21,072 nt of DNA from DAIDKA01 sp035485475 (GCA_035485475.1 DATHOA010000027.1:1-21072), one strand, 5' to 3'. Shown: positions 1-7,823, counted from the stretch's first letter. Numbers and translations are program-made. Notes: generated by a model not told the origin, from the letters alone.

Positions 1-1145
1 AAGGCCTGGAACTTGTAGTAGGTGCGGATGATCTCGGCGGTGTCGAAGCCGAGGTTGATGGCACGGCGCAGCGCGACCCTCTGCGGCGAATATCCGCCGA
101 TCACGGGATTGTCCATGTTGTACAGCGCGACGGTCACATCGATCTGCGGTACGCGCTCGACCTGGATGTGTTTCCTGACCAGGTTGGGTGCCGGCTTGCC
201 GTTGGGCAGTGCCAGATCGGCCATGTCGCGCGGCATGACGTCGAGGAAATCGGCTTCGCCGTTCAGGAAGGACAGCCAGCGCGGCTGGCTTTCCTCGATG
301 ATCGAGATCTCGACCCGGTCGATCAGCGGCAGGCGCTTGCCATCGAGTTCCCGGGCGATTTCCTGCGCGCCGGGATCGCTGGGATCGGGGGTGACGTGGA
401 AAATGTCATTGCGGTAATCCGGGTTGCGCTCCAGCACCATGGAAGAGGAGCGGTGCCATTCGACCAGGCGGAACGGACCGGTCCCGACCGGATGCGCCAT
501 GATGCCCTCGCCGTACTTTTCCACCACCTCGCGCGCCACTGCGCCCATGAGACTGGCGTCCGCGAAGTTCTGCAGGAAGCGCGGCGACGGGGTGCTGAGC
601 CTGAACTGGAAGGTATAGCGGTCGAGGGTCTTCAGACCCTCGACGGGCTGATCGTAGTCGAAGTGACCGCTCTTGAGCGCCGCCTCCCGCAGCGACTGCA
701 TGCCGAGCACGCCGAACGTCTCGAAGTTCTCATAGATCGGGCTGTTCCAATGCGGGTCGAAAATGCGCTTGTACGAGTAGACGTAGTCGGCCGCGGTCAG
801 TTCGCGCCGTTTACCCTGGAATGCCGGGTCATCGGTGAAATAGATGCCCTGCTTGATGTGGAAGGTGAAGGTCTTGTAGTCGCTCGACATCTCGGGCATG
901 CCGTCCGCGGTCGAGGGTTCGACCGTGCCCGGGGCCGCGAGATAGGCGAAGCGCAGCGGCGCATCAAAGATGTTCGCCACGATGTCGCGCGAATAGATGT
1001 CGTAGATCTCGACCGGGTCAAAGCCGGTCTCGGCAATCTCCAGGGCGTAGCGCAGGGTCTTGCGCTCGGCAGCGTGCGCGACGGGCGCAGAACCGGCCAG
1101 CGCCACAGCGAGCAACGGGCACAGCAGTATCCGGAATCGGTTCAT
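1..1145 (-). CDS. ABC transporter substrate-binding protein, family 5 (peptide/oligopeptide type), 3' end beyond window
   Basis: This is the periplasmic solute-binding component of a Dpp/Opp-like importer. The reading frame is open from an ATG at 1145 to the left edge, giving 381 visible residues of a protein that is usually 500-620 residues long. It starts with a clear signal peptide, MNRFRILLCPLLAVALAGSA, probably cleaved after AHA (residue 25). Family 5 hallmarks follow in order: a DPVEIYDIYSRDIVANIFDAP segment near residue 43, FTFHIKQGIYFTDD, LTAADYVYSYKRIFDP, HPVGTGPFRLVEW near residue 215, VLERNPDYRND, and RVALRRAINLGFD near the edge. The signal peptide supports this start, although the site upstream has only a poor ribosome binding site (GGGGCAG). 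It is transcribed away from the permease genes that start 11 bp away, an unusual layout for this family. The ligand cannot be read from the sequence; peptides are the family default. Confidence 0.9.
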   Translation of the reverse strand, partial: MNRFRILLCPLLAVALAGSAPVAHAAERKTLRYALEIAETGFDPVEIYDIYSRDIVANIFDAPLRFAYLAAPGTVEPSTADGMPEMSSDYKTFTFHIKQGIYFTDDPAFQGKRRELTAADYVYSYKRIFDPHWNSPIYENFETFGVLGMQSLREAALKSGHFDYDQPVEGLKTLDRYTFQFRLSTPSPRFLQNFADASLMGAVAREVVEKYGEGIMAHPVGTGPFRLVEWHRSSSMVLERNPDYRNDIFHVTPDPSDPGAQEIARELDGKRLPLIDRVEISIIEESQPRWLSFLNGEADFLDVMPRDMADLALPNGKPAPNLVRKHIQVERVPQIDVTVALYNMDNPVIGGYSPQRVALRRAINLGFDTAEIIRTYYKFQA

Positions 1146-1156
1146 GGCTGCCCCGC

Positions 1157-1162
1157 ATGATA
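1157..1162 (-). promoter_or_regulatory. Possible -10 element for the binding-protein gene, overlapping the permease start
   Basis: On the minus strand these bases read TATCAT, five of six matches to the sigma-70 -10 consensus. No convincing -35 box lies 16-18 bp upstream. If used, transcription would start about 5 bases before the ATG at 1145, so the messenger would be almost leaderless. The element coincides with the ATGATA that opens the annotated permease frame. Confidence 0.25.
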
Positions 1163-2113
1163 GGCTCCGAGTCCGTGACCAGCTACTTGATTCGCCGCAT
1201 CTGGCAGATGATCCCGACCCTGGCGGGCGTGATCCTGCTCATCTTCGTGCTGTTCCACTTCTTCGGCGGCGATCCGGCCGAAATCATCGCCGGCCAGAAT
1301 GCCTCGGCCCAGCAGGTCGATGTGATCCGCCAGCAGTTGGGCCTCGATCAGCCCTGGTGGATCCAGCTGTGGATCTTCTGCAAGGAGGTCGTCACCTTCA
1401 ATTGGGGCGACAGCTGGGCGACGCGCGAGCCGGTGGCGCACATCTTCCTCACGCGCCTGCCGGCCACCCTCACCATCATGATCCCGCTGTTCCTGCTGAC
1501 GCTGGTGCTGTCGGTGCCGATCGCCCTCGGTGTGGCCTACGTGCGCGGCACGCTCACCGACCGCCTGACCATGATGGCGACCACGGTGGCGCTGTCGATC
1601 TCCTTCCTGGTGTACATCATCGCCGGCCAGTGGCTGTTCGGCTTCGAGCTTGCCTGGTTCCCGATCCAGGGCTGGGCGGGGAGTGTGTGGACCAACCTGG
1701 CGCTCTACGTGCCGCTGCCGGTGCTGCTCGCGGTGCTGGTGAGCCTCGCCCCGCAGGTGCGCCTCTACCGCAGTTTCTTCCTCGATGAAATCGGCCAGGA
1801 CTACGTGCGCACGGCACGCGCGAAGGGCCTTGGTGAAGGGCAGGTGGTCTTCAAGCATGTCTTGCGCAATGCGCTAATCCCGATCCTCACCGACATCTCG
1901 CTGCAGCTGCCGGGCCTGTTCATCGGCTCATTCCTGATCGAGGTGTTCTTTTCGATTCCGGGATTGGGGCGCGAGGTGCTGCTCGCCGTCAATCGCAGCG
2001 ACTATCCGGTCATCCAGGCGACCACGATCTACCTCGCCATGTTCACGATGGTGATCAACCTGCTCACCGATGTGCTCTACAAGCTGGTCGATCCGCGCGT
2101 GGTCCTCAAGTGA
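1157..2113 (+). CDS. ABC transporter permease, DppB/OppB family
   Basis: This is the first inner-membrane permease of the peptide-type importer, 318 residues, about the usual length. It begins with the family's short amphipathic opening YLIRRIWQMIPTLAGVILLI leading into membrane segment 1 (about residues 18-36). It has the periplasmic loop with GGDPAEIIAGQNAS and QQLGLDQPWW, then TLTIMIPLFLLTLVLSVPIA (membrane segment 2). The cytoplasmic EAA coupling loop is at residues 215-240 (DYVRTARAKGLGEGQVVFKH), and the closing FFSIPGLGREVL motif is near 264. The ATG at 1157 has no visible Shine-Dalgarno sequence. An in-frame GTG at 1175 would give a start nearer to other DppB proteins and free the 11-29 bp gap for promoter sequence. 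The stop overlaps the next gene's GTG start by 4 bp, which implies translational coupling. Confidence 0.93.
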   Translation: MIGSESVTSYLIRRIWQMIPTLAGVILLIFVLFHFFGGDPAEIIAGQNASAQQVDVIRQQLGLDQPWWIQLWIFCKEVVTFNWGDSWATREPVAHIFLTRLPATLTIMIPLFLLTLVLSVPIALGVAYVRGTLTDRLTMMATTVALSISFLVYIIAGQWLFGFELAWFPIQGWAGSVWTNLALYVPLPVLLAVLVSLAPQVRLYRSFFLDEIGQDYVRTARAKGLGEGQVVFKHVLRNALIPILTDISLQLPGLFIGSFLIEVFFSIPGLGREVLLAVNRSDYPVIQATTIYLAMFTMVINLLTDVLYKLVDPRVVLK

Positions 2114-3105
2114 GTCACGGCGTCTGGTGGCTCGCGGGGCAGCGTCTGCGCCACGATCACATCGGCATGGGCGCACTCGCCGTGGTCGGCGCGTTTGTGA
2201 TCATGATCGTGCTGGTGTCGCTGCATCTGCTCGCCGCTGACTGGGCCGAGGAGCGCGGCGTGCACTACGCCAATCCGACCTTCCTGGGTCCGGGTCCGGA
2301 TGAGCTGGCCACGATCGAACCGCCGCCGGGACCGATGTTGGACCTGACCGCGGTCGATCCGCTGGCACCCCACTACGCGGACATCGAACGGCGCGCCCGC
2401 GCCTTGGCCACGACCCTCAAGCCGCGCATCCCCACGCTGCCCTTGGGGGGTGATCGCTACGGCCGCGATGTGCTTAAAAAAGCCATCAAGGGCGCCCAGG
2501 TGTCGATCGTCGTCGGAGTCGCCTCGGCATTGGTGGCAACTTTCATCGGTAGCCTCTTCGGCGCCTTTGCCGGGTTCTTCGGCGGGGTCATCGGCGATGG
2601 CCTGGAATGGCTGTACAACGTGTTCACCTCGGTCCCCTACATCCTGCTGATTTTCGCGTTTGCGGCGGTGAGCGGGCGCGGCATCGTCAGCGTCATCGTG
2701 ATTCTCGGCCTGACGGGCTGGACCGGGGTGTACCGCCTGATCCGCGCGGAATACCTCAAGCATTCCACCCGCGAGTATGTGCGCGCCGCCCAGGCCATTG
2801 GCACCCCGCCGCTGGCGCGCATGTTCGTGCACATCCTGCCCAATGTCTCGCATGTCATCCTGGTACAGCTCTCGCTCAATGTGGTCGGCTTCATCAAGGC
2901 CGAGGTCATCCTGTCGTTCCTGGGCCTGGGGGTATCGGTCGATTCGGTGTCCTGGGGCACGATGCTGAACGAGGCGCAGAGCGAGCTGATCCTGGGTAAG
3001 TGGTGGCAGCTGGCCGCGGCCACCTTGTTCATGGCAGCGTTCGTCACCGCCTTCTCCCTGTTCACCGACTCCCTGCGCGACGCGCTGGACCCCAAGCTGC
3101 GATGA
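2110..3105 (+). CDS. ABC transporter permease, DppC/OppC family
   Basis: This is the second permease, 331 residues, pairing with the gene upstream. Membrane segment 1 spans about residues 20-41. A periplasmic stretch of about 70 residues follows (43-112), rich in Pro and charged residues, and longer than in a minimal DppC. The typical entry motif LGGDRYGRDVLKKAIKGAQ is at 112-130, followed by the permease core. The EAA loop is at about 222-240 (REYVRAAQAIGTPPLARMFV), and the C-terminal motif ILSFLGLGVSVDSVSWGTML is near 267. The start is a GTG inside the GTGA overlap with the preceding stop. The stop overlaps the ATPase start in the same way (ATGA), so three genes are coupled in one transcript. 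The extended loop resembles YejE-like permeases, but I cannot assign a substrate from it. Confidence 0.93.
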   Translation: MSHGVWWLAGQRLRHDHIGMGALAVVGAFVIMIVLVSLHLLAADWAEERGVHYANPTFLGPGPDELATIEPPPGPMLDLTAVDPLAPHYADIERRARALATTLKPRIPTLPLGGDRYGRDVLKKAIKGAQVSIVVGVASALVATFIGSLFGAFAGFFGGVIGDGLEWLYNVFTSVPYILLIFAFAAVSGRGIVSVIVILGLTGWTGVYRLIRAEYLKHSTREYVRAAQAIGTPPLARMFVHILPNVSHVILVQLSLNVVGFIKAEVILSFLGLGVSVDSVSWGTMLNEAQSELILGKWWQLAAATLFMAAFVTAFSLFTDSLRDALDPKLR

Positions 3106-4817
3106 GCAATCCCACCCCGGAAGACGTGCTGCTTTCCGTGCGCGACCTGGCCGTCGAATTCCAGGTCGCCCGCGAAGCGCCGCGCGTCGCGGTGCGCGGC
3201 ATCAGCTTCGAGGTTCCGGCCAACCGTACCGTCGCGCTGGTCGGGGAATCGGGCAGCGGCAAGAGTGTCTCGGCCCTGGCTCTCCTGCGCCTGCTGCCCG
3301 ATAACGCGCGCATCAGCGGCAGCATCCGCTTCGAAGGACGTGAACTGACGGCGCTGCCGGATGCGCAGCTGCGCGCCCTGCGCGGCGGCGCCATGTCGAT
3401 GGTGTTCCAGGAACCGATGTCCTCCCTCAACCCGGTGTTCACGGTGGGCGAGCAGATCGCGGAAGTGGTGCGCGTCCACGAGCGTAGCGGCCGGCGCGCG
3501 GCCCACGCGCGCGCCATCGACCTGCTGGAGGAGGTGGGCTTGCCGGACCCGCAGCTGCGCGTCCACAGCTATCCGCACGAGCTGTCGGGCGGCCAGCAGC
3601 AGCGCGTCATGATCGCCATGGCCATTGCCTGCAAGCCCAGACTGCTGATCGCGGATGAGCCGACCACGGCGCTGGATGTGACCATCCAGAAGCAGGTGCT
3701 CGAACTGCTCGCAACGCTGCGCGTGAGCCACCGGATGAGCGTGCTGTTCATCAGCCACGATCTGGGCGTGGTGGGCGAGATCGCGGACGAAGTAATCGTG
3801 ATGCAGGCCGGGCAGGTGCGCGAGCACGGCGCGGTCGAGCAGATTTTCACGGCGCCCACGCACCCGTACACGCGCGCGCTGCTGGCCTGCCGCCCGGATA
3901 TGGAGCGCCATCCGCGGCGCCTGCCGGTGGTCGCCGACTTCATGGGCGGCAAGGATCCGGTGGTGTGCGATGAGCCGCGCGTGGCGCGCGCCGGCCAGGA
4001 CATCGTTCTGGAGGTGAGTGGCCTGACCAAGAATTTTCGGCTGCGCGATGGACTGTTCCACTGGCGCGCAGTGCCGGCGGTGGAGGCTGTGTCCTTTACG
4101 CTGCGGCGCGGCCAGACGCTCGGTGTCGCCGGTGAGTCGGGCTCGGGCAAGACCACCATGGGCCTCACCTTGATGCGCCTGCACTACGCCACCGCCGGTC
4201 GCGTCATTTTGCACGGCCGCGCTGGGGCGACGGACCTGCTGGGGCTCAGCGAGGCGGCGATGATGCCCTACCGCCAGCGTATCCAGATCATCTTTCAGAA
4301 CCCGTACGCCTCACTCAATCCGCGCTTCACCATCGGCCATATTCTGATCGAACCGATGGCGTTGCACGGCATCGGCGCCAACTCGGCCGCACGCTTGGGT
4401 CTGGCCGCGGAACTGCTCCAGCGCGTCGGCCTGCCGGGCGACGCCTTGAACCGTTATCCACATGAGTTCTCGGGGGGGCAGCGCCAACGCATCGCCATCG
4501 CACGCTGCCTGACGCTGCGGCCGGATGTGCTCATCTGTGACGAGTCGGTCTCGGCGCTGGATGTGTCGGTGCAGGCGCAGGTGCTCAACCTGCTGCTGGA
4601 TCTGCAGGACGAGTTCGGCATGGCCTATATTTTCATCTCCCACGACCTGGCCGTGGTGCGCTATATGGCCGATGAAGTGATGATCATGAACCAGGGCCGC
4701 GCCGTCGAAATGGCCGATGCCCAGAGCATTTATCGCCGGCCGCAAAATCCCTACACGCGCAAGCTGCTCGAATCGGTCCCGCGCGGCCTCGCCGGGCGCC
4801 TGCTGCCTGACGCGTAA
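3102..4817 (+). CDS. Fused two-domain ATPase of the peptide-type ABC importer (DppD-DppF/YejF-like)
   Basis: This 571-residue cytoplasmic protein carries both nucleotide-binding domains in one chain and powers import through the two permeases. Domain 1 has Walker A GESGSGKS (48-55), Q-loop FQEPMSSLNP (102-111), signature LSGGQ (161-165), Walker B LLIADE (181-186) and switch His219. The Opp-type C-terminal extension HPYTRALLACRPDMERHP follows (254-271). Domain 2 has Walker A GESGSGKT (344-351), Q-loop FQNPYASLNP, signature FSGGQ (456-460), Walker B VLICDE (476-481), His514 and a second extension NPYTRKLLESVP. In domain 2 the residue after the catalytic Glu is Ser (DESVSALD) rather than the usual Pro or Ala. 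The ATG at 3102 is chosen because it forms an ATGA overlap with the permease stop and begins just before the conserved LLSVRDLAVEF strand; an upstream in-frame start at 3000 would lie inside the permease. Confidence 0.95.
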   Translation: MSNPTPEDVLLSVRDLAVEFQVAREAPRVAVRGISFEVPANRTVALVGESGSGKSVSALALLRLLPDNARISGSIRFEGRELTALPDAQLRALRGGAMSMVFQEPMSSLNPVFTVGEQIAEVVRVHERSGRRAAHARAIDLLEEVGLPDPQLRVHSYPHELSGGQQQRVMIAMAIACKPRLLIADEPTTALDVTIQKQVLELLATLRVSHRMSVLFISHDLGVVGEIADEVIVMQAGQVREHGAVEQIFTAPTHPYTRALLACRPDMERHPRRLPVVADFMGGKDPVVCDEPRVARAGQDIVLEVSGLTKNFRLRDGLFHWRAVPAVEAVSFTLRRGQTLGVAGESGSGKTTMGLTLMRLHYATAGRVILHGRAGATDLLGLSEAAMMPYRQRIQIIFQNPYASLNPRFTIGHILIEPMALHGIGANSAARLGLAAELLQRVGLPGDALNRYPHEFSGGQRQRIAIARCLTLRPDVLICDESVSALDVSVQAQVLNLLLDLQDEFGMAYIFISHDLAVVRYMADEVMIMNQGRAVEMADAQSIYRRPQNPYTRKLLESVPRGLAGRLLPDA

Positions 4818-4877
4818 GCCACTGAAATAATGTGAGTTTTGGCGCAGATTGAGTAAAGTGGGACGAAGGTCAACGCA
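4818..4877 (+). other. Short leader between the ATPase gene and the TonB receptor gene
   Basis: This 60-bp stretch is richer in A and T than its surroundings. I see no hairpin with a T-run that would end the ABC transcript. A TAAAGT at 4854-4859 could pass for a -10 box, but there is no matching -35 sequence at the right distance. Read-through from the ABC operon into the receptor gene is therefore plausible. Confidence 0.35.
4865..4870 (+). promoter_or_regulatory. Ribosome binding site supporting a TTG start
   Basis: GAAGGT lies 7 bases before the TTG at 4878. It is the best Shine-Dalgarno match near the start of the TonB receptor and is the reason for choosing that rare start codon. Confidence 0.5.
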
Positions 4878-6872
4878 TTGCGACCCCCCGCCGATCACCC
4901 TAGCGCCTTCGTCTTCACTTCCTGGGATGCTGTATTGCCGCGCTTTGCGATCGGGCCGACCGTACTCATAGTCGGCGCGTGGCTGGCCGCCCCCACCGCC
5001 AGTGCGCAGGCAAACGGCGATGCCGTCAGCGCGCTCAAGCGGCTGAGCATCGAGGAGCTGTCGAACACCGAGGTCACATCGGTCTCCAAGAGTGCGGAAC
5101 CCTTGAGTGATGCGGCCGCCGCGGTGTTCGTCATTACGCGCGAAGCCATCCTCAATTCGGGCGCGCGCAGCCTTCCGGAAATCCTGCGACTGGCCCCGAA
5201 CCTGCAGGTAGCGCAGATCACGGCCAGTTCCTTCGCCATTTCGGCGCGTGGCTTCAACGGCACCGCTGCCTCGAAACTATTGGTGCTCATCGACGGCCGC
5301 AGCGTCTATACGCCCTATCACTCCGGCGTCTCCTGGGACGCGCAGGATGTGCTGCCCGAAGACATTGAGCGCATCGAAGTCATCAGCGGGCCGGGCGCAA
5401 CGCTGTGGGGCGCCAATGCGGTCAATGGCGTCATCAATATCATTACGCGCAAGAGCACCGACACGCAGGGCGGATCGGCGAGTGTGGGGGGCGGAAACCT
5501 CGAGCAGCGGGCCAGCGTTCAATACGGTGACCGGGTGGGCGATACCAGTAGCGTGCGCGCCTATGTTGATTCGTTTCGCACGGGGCCGGATGAAACGGCA
5601 ACCGGCACCAATGCCGATGACGGCTGGAACAAGACCCAGGGCGGCTTTCGCTTTGACTGGATGCCTGCCGGCGATCTGGTGACCCTGCAGGGCGATAGTT
5701 ACCGCGGTTCGGAGGAGAAAGGAGCTTCCCCGGATGAGTCGATTTCGGGCGACAACGTGTTGGCGCGTTGGAATCACGCGCTGGACGGCGGCGCGGCGCT
5801 GCAGATTCAGGCCTACTTCGACTACACCGACTTCTCCCGTACGGGGCTCGAGAGTGACGATCTGACCACCTATGACGTTGACGTTCAGCACAGCTTCTCC
5901 TGGGGAGAGCGCCAGGGCATCGTCTGGGGTGGAGGCGTTCGCACCGAGGAGGACAACTTTCCGACGGTGCTGTCGAGCACACAGGCGCTGCTCTTCGCGC
6001 CGCAGCGCCGTACCCTCAACTACAGCAATGTCTTCTTCCAGGACAGCATTTCGCTCAGCCAAACAGTGAAGCTGATTCTCGGCACGAAGTACGAACATGA
6101 TGCGTATACCGGTGGCGAACCCCTGCCGAACGCGCGTCTCTCGTGGAAGGTATCCGACAGCGCGCTGCTGTGGGCGGCAGCCTCCAAGGCAGTGCGCGCA
6201 CCATCGCGCCTCGACCGGGATTTATACGAAGTCCTCGGGCCCGTGGTGGTCATCCGGGGCGGCGACTTTCAGGACGAGAAACTCACCGCATATGAATTCG
6301 GCTTCCGCTCACAGCCGACGACGAACAGCTCGGTGTCAATCTCCACGTTCTACAACGTCTATACGGACCTGCGCAGCGTCGAATACTCTCCCGGTGAGGT
6401 TTTGCCGGCCATGTTTGAAAATCTGATGGCGGGCAATACCTATGGCGTGGAAGCCTGGGGCGATTACCAGGTCAACGATTGGTGGCGCCTCAGCGCCGGA
6501 ACCAACTGGTTGCACGAGAATCTGCATTTTGAACCCGGCAGCAGCGGTTTTGGCGGCACGGCGCTGGCGGGCGATGACCCCAGCTACCAGGTCTCGTTGC
6601 GCTCAACCATGAATATCGGCAGCAGGTGGCTGCTGTATTTCGATTTGCGCCACATCAGCGCGCTGCCCGATCCCATCTCTCCCGCCTACACGGAGCTCGG
6701 CGCGCACCTTTCCTGGGCGATCACACCGGCCATGTCGATCGGGCTCACCGGGTCGAATCTCATTCACGCGCAACACCTGGAATTCGGCACGACGGGAGCA
6801 CCCTTGCAGCTGGGGGCCACGGGTGTGGAGACCGGCCGCAGCGTGTTCGTCGATTTCAAGGCAAAGTTCTAG
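4878..6872 (+). CDS. TonB-dependent outer-membrane receptor
   Basis: This is a compact 664-residue TonB-dependent receptor that would import a ligand across the outer membrane using energy from TonB-ExbBD. A signal peptide ends near ASA (residue 43). It is followed by the family opening LKRLSIEELSNTEVTSVSK and a plug domain (about 72-192) with PEILRLAPNLQVAQI, ISARGFNG, KLLVLIDGRSVYTP, EDIERIEVISGPGATLWGAN and VNGVINIITRKS. The rest is a beta-barrel, with aromatic-rich alternating strands and a terminal Phe (VFVDFKAKF), as outer-membrane assembly requires. There is no N-terminal signalling domain. The start is a TTG with a good ribosome binding site; an in-frame TTG at 4935 would shorten the signal peptide. 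It lies 60 bp after the ABC ATPase on the same strand, so both may serve the same ligand, possibly a peptide, siderophore or cofactor. The ligand is unknown. Confidence 0.93.
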   Translation: MRPPADHPSAFVFTSWDAVLPRFAIGPTVLIVGAWLAAPTASAQANGDAVSALKRLSIEELSNTEVTSVSKSAEPLSDAAAAVFVITREAILNSGARSLPEILRLAPNLQVAQITASSFAISARGFNGTAASKLLVLIDGRSVYTPYHSGVSWDAQDVLPEDIERIEVISGPGATLWGANAVNGVINIITRKSTDTQGGSASVGGGNLEQRASVQYGDRVGDTSSVRAYVDSFRTGPDETATGTNADDGWNKTQGGFRFDWMPAGDLVTLQGDSYRGSEEKGASPDESISGDNVLARWNHALDGGAALQIQAYFDYTDFSRTGLESDDLTTYDVDVQHSFSWGERQGIVWGGGVRTEEDNFPTVLSSTQALLFAPQRRTLNYSNVFFQDSISLSQTVKLILGTKYEHDAYTGGEPLPNARLSWKVSDSALLWAAASKAVRAPSRLDRDLYEVLGPVVVIRGGDFQDEKLTAYEFGFRSQPTTNSSVSISTFYNVYTDLRSVEYSPGEVLPAMFENLMAGNTYGVEAWGDYQVNDWWRLSAGTNWLHENLHFEPGSSGFGGTALAGDDPSYQVSLRSTMNIGSRWLLYFDLRHISALPDPISPAYTELGAHLSWAITPAMSIGLTGSNLIHAQHLEFGTTGAPLQLGATGVETGRSVFVDFKAKF

Positions 6873-6877
6873 CGACA

Positions 6878-6913
6878 CCGGCGCGACCGAGGCGCTGCAC
6901 CACGGTCGGCCGG
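6878..6913. terminator. Hairpin between convergent genes, possible bidirectional terminator
   Basis: An inverted repeat pairs CCGGC-CGACCG (6878-6889, one bulged G) with CGGTCG-GCCGG (6903-6913) around a 13-base loop. It lies in the 61-bp gap between the receptor stop and the stop of the minus-strand gene. No T-run follows on either strand, so it may be only a stabilising 3' structure. Confidence 0.35.
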
Positions 6914-6933
6914 GCACGGCGTCATTCCTCGGG

Positions 6934-7677
6934 TCAGTTCACGAGCTCGAGCTTGCAGTCGTTTGATTCGCGGGTCCAGGGACGTTCACACCGGTCGACC
7001 ACGCCGTTGATCGCCTGCATGCCAAAATGAGTGCTGGCTTTCGACCCCGCCCCGAATGCCAGCGTGAAGTTGGAAAACTCCACGACGGTTTGCGGGCCCG
7101 TGACCGTCGCGCTCGCCGTCCCGCCGAGTATGCAGATCGTCACCGGCGATGGGTTGCCGAAGGGCGGGCTGCCCCCGTTGCCGGTGACGTTCGCACTCCC
7201 GGTGACGACGAAACCGCCGGTGACCACGGGCTTGAACACCGGGCACTGCGTCTTCCAGTTGATGGGGTCGGTCGGATCATTGTGGATCACGCCGTCGGTC
7301 ACACTGATGTGATGGGTGTGCGGGCCGAGCTTGGTGGGATCGTGGTTCATGGTGTCCGTATTGGCGAAATCGGCCGTCTCCATGGTCATTTCCGCGGAGA
7401 AGGTCGCGCTACCGCGCTCCTCGAGCAGCTGCAGCGACCACTTGCCATGCATCTCATAAGGACCGCCGGTCACGACGGCCACGCCGTTCACGACCGAGGG
7501 AGGGGGCGTGTAGTCATTGAGCATGCCGCTGAAGCTCGCCGGTAGTGTCGGTGCCTGGAACCGACCTTCGGCCTGCGCCCCGGGCAGTGCGGCCACCGTG
7601 ATTGCCATTACTGCCAGCGGCATCAATGCCATCACCGCATTGCCCCGCCCCGGCCATCTCAACGCTTTGCTTTTCAT
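6934..7677 (-). CDS. Secreted protein of unknown function
   Basis: I do not recognise a named family for this 247-residue protein. A long signal peptide (positively charged start, hydrophobic core about residues 14-33) probably ends at AQA (residue 36). The mature part is rich in Thr, Val and Gly and looks like an all-beta fold, with the stretches FVVTGSANVTGNG and TASATVTGPQTVVEFSNFT. It has a His cluster PHTHH (119-123), which could bind metal. Four Cys (145, 182, 230, 241), all after the signal peptide, are compatible with two disulfides. The start at 7677 has a good ribosome binding site (GGAGA, about 8 bases upstream). It is transcribed divergently from the helix-turn-helix/propeller gene, so it is a candidate target of that regulator. 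It could be periplasmic, outer-surface or released; there is no lipobox or membrane anchor beyond the signal. Confidence 0.8.
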   Translation of the reverse strand: MKSKALRWPGRGNAVMALMPLAVMAITVAALPGAQAEGRFQAPTLPASFSGMLNDYTPPPSVVNGVAVVTGGPYEMHGKWSLQLLEERGSATFSAEMTMETADFANTDTMNHDPTKLGPHTHHISVTDGVIHNDPTDPINWKTQCPVFKPVVTGGFVVTGSANVTGNGGSPPFGNPSPVTICILGGTASATVTGPQTVVEFSNFTLAFGAGSKASTHFGMQAINGVVDRCERPWTRESNDCKLELVN

Positions 7678-7713
7678 GGGAAATCTCCAAGTTTGTTTTC
7701 AAGGCAGCGCAGA

Positions 7714-7742
7714 GGTATGCGATAGCGATCCGATGTCGTCAA
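7714..7742 (-). promoter_or_regulatory. Candidate sigma-70 promoter of the secreted-protein gene
   Basis: Read on the minus strand, TTGACG (7742-7737) is separated by exactly 17 bp from CATACC (7719-7714). The -35 box matches at five of six positions and the -10 box at three. The start of transcription would be near 7707, leaving a leader of about 30 bases that includes the ribosome binding site. Confidence 0.45.
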
Positions 7743-7756
7743 AGGGTGAGAGACTG

Positions 7757-7796
7757 AATGCCGCGCTGTGTAGCGCAATGCCGTGCTTTACCGTGC
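7757..7796. repeat. Two tandem imperfect 20-bp repeats, candidate operator
   Basis: The units 7757-7776 and 7777-7796 both begin AATGCCG and agree at 14 of 20 positions (shared pattern AATGCCGnGCTnT...GnGC). The first also contains an inverted repeat GCGCT-GTGT-AGCGC (7763-7776). A period of 20 bp puts both units on the same helical face. They lie between the candidate promoters of the divergent genes at 7677 and 7824, where a DNA-binding protein could control both. Confidence 0.45.
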
Positions 7797-7812
7797 CCAC
7801 AGCCGGCCGGCA

Positions 7813-7818
7813 TACAAT
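7813..7818 (+). promoter_or_regulatory. Candidate -10 element giving a leaderless transcript
   Basis: TACAAT matches the -10 consensus at five of six positions and ends 5 bases before the ATG at 7824, so transcription would begin at or next to the start codon. A weak -35-like TTTACC at 7788-7793 is 19 bp upstream. No Shine-Dalgarno sequence is present before this ATG, which fits a leaderless message. Confidence 0.45.
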
Positions 7819-7823
7819 GAGAA

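Noticed and set aside
168..1160. Long plus-strand open frame of 330 residues
   Set aside because: It lies opposite the solute-binding protein gene, has low-complexity Arg/Asp/Ala composition and no domain; the minus-strand frame has a signal peptide and family 5 motifs.
2637..4214. Minus-strand open frame of 525 residues
   Set aside because: It is antisense to the permease and ATPase genes, His/Arg/Ala-rich with no recognisable motif, and arises from high GC content.
4831..4859. Promoter for the TonB receptor gene
   Set aside because: TAAAGT could be a -10 box but no -35 sequence lies at 16-18 bp, so I did not list a promoter.
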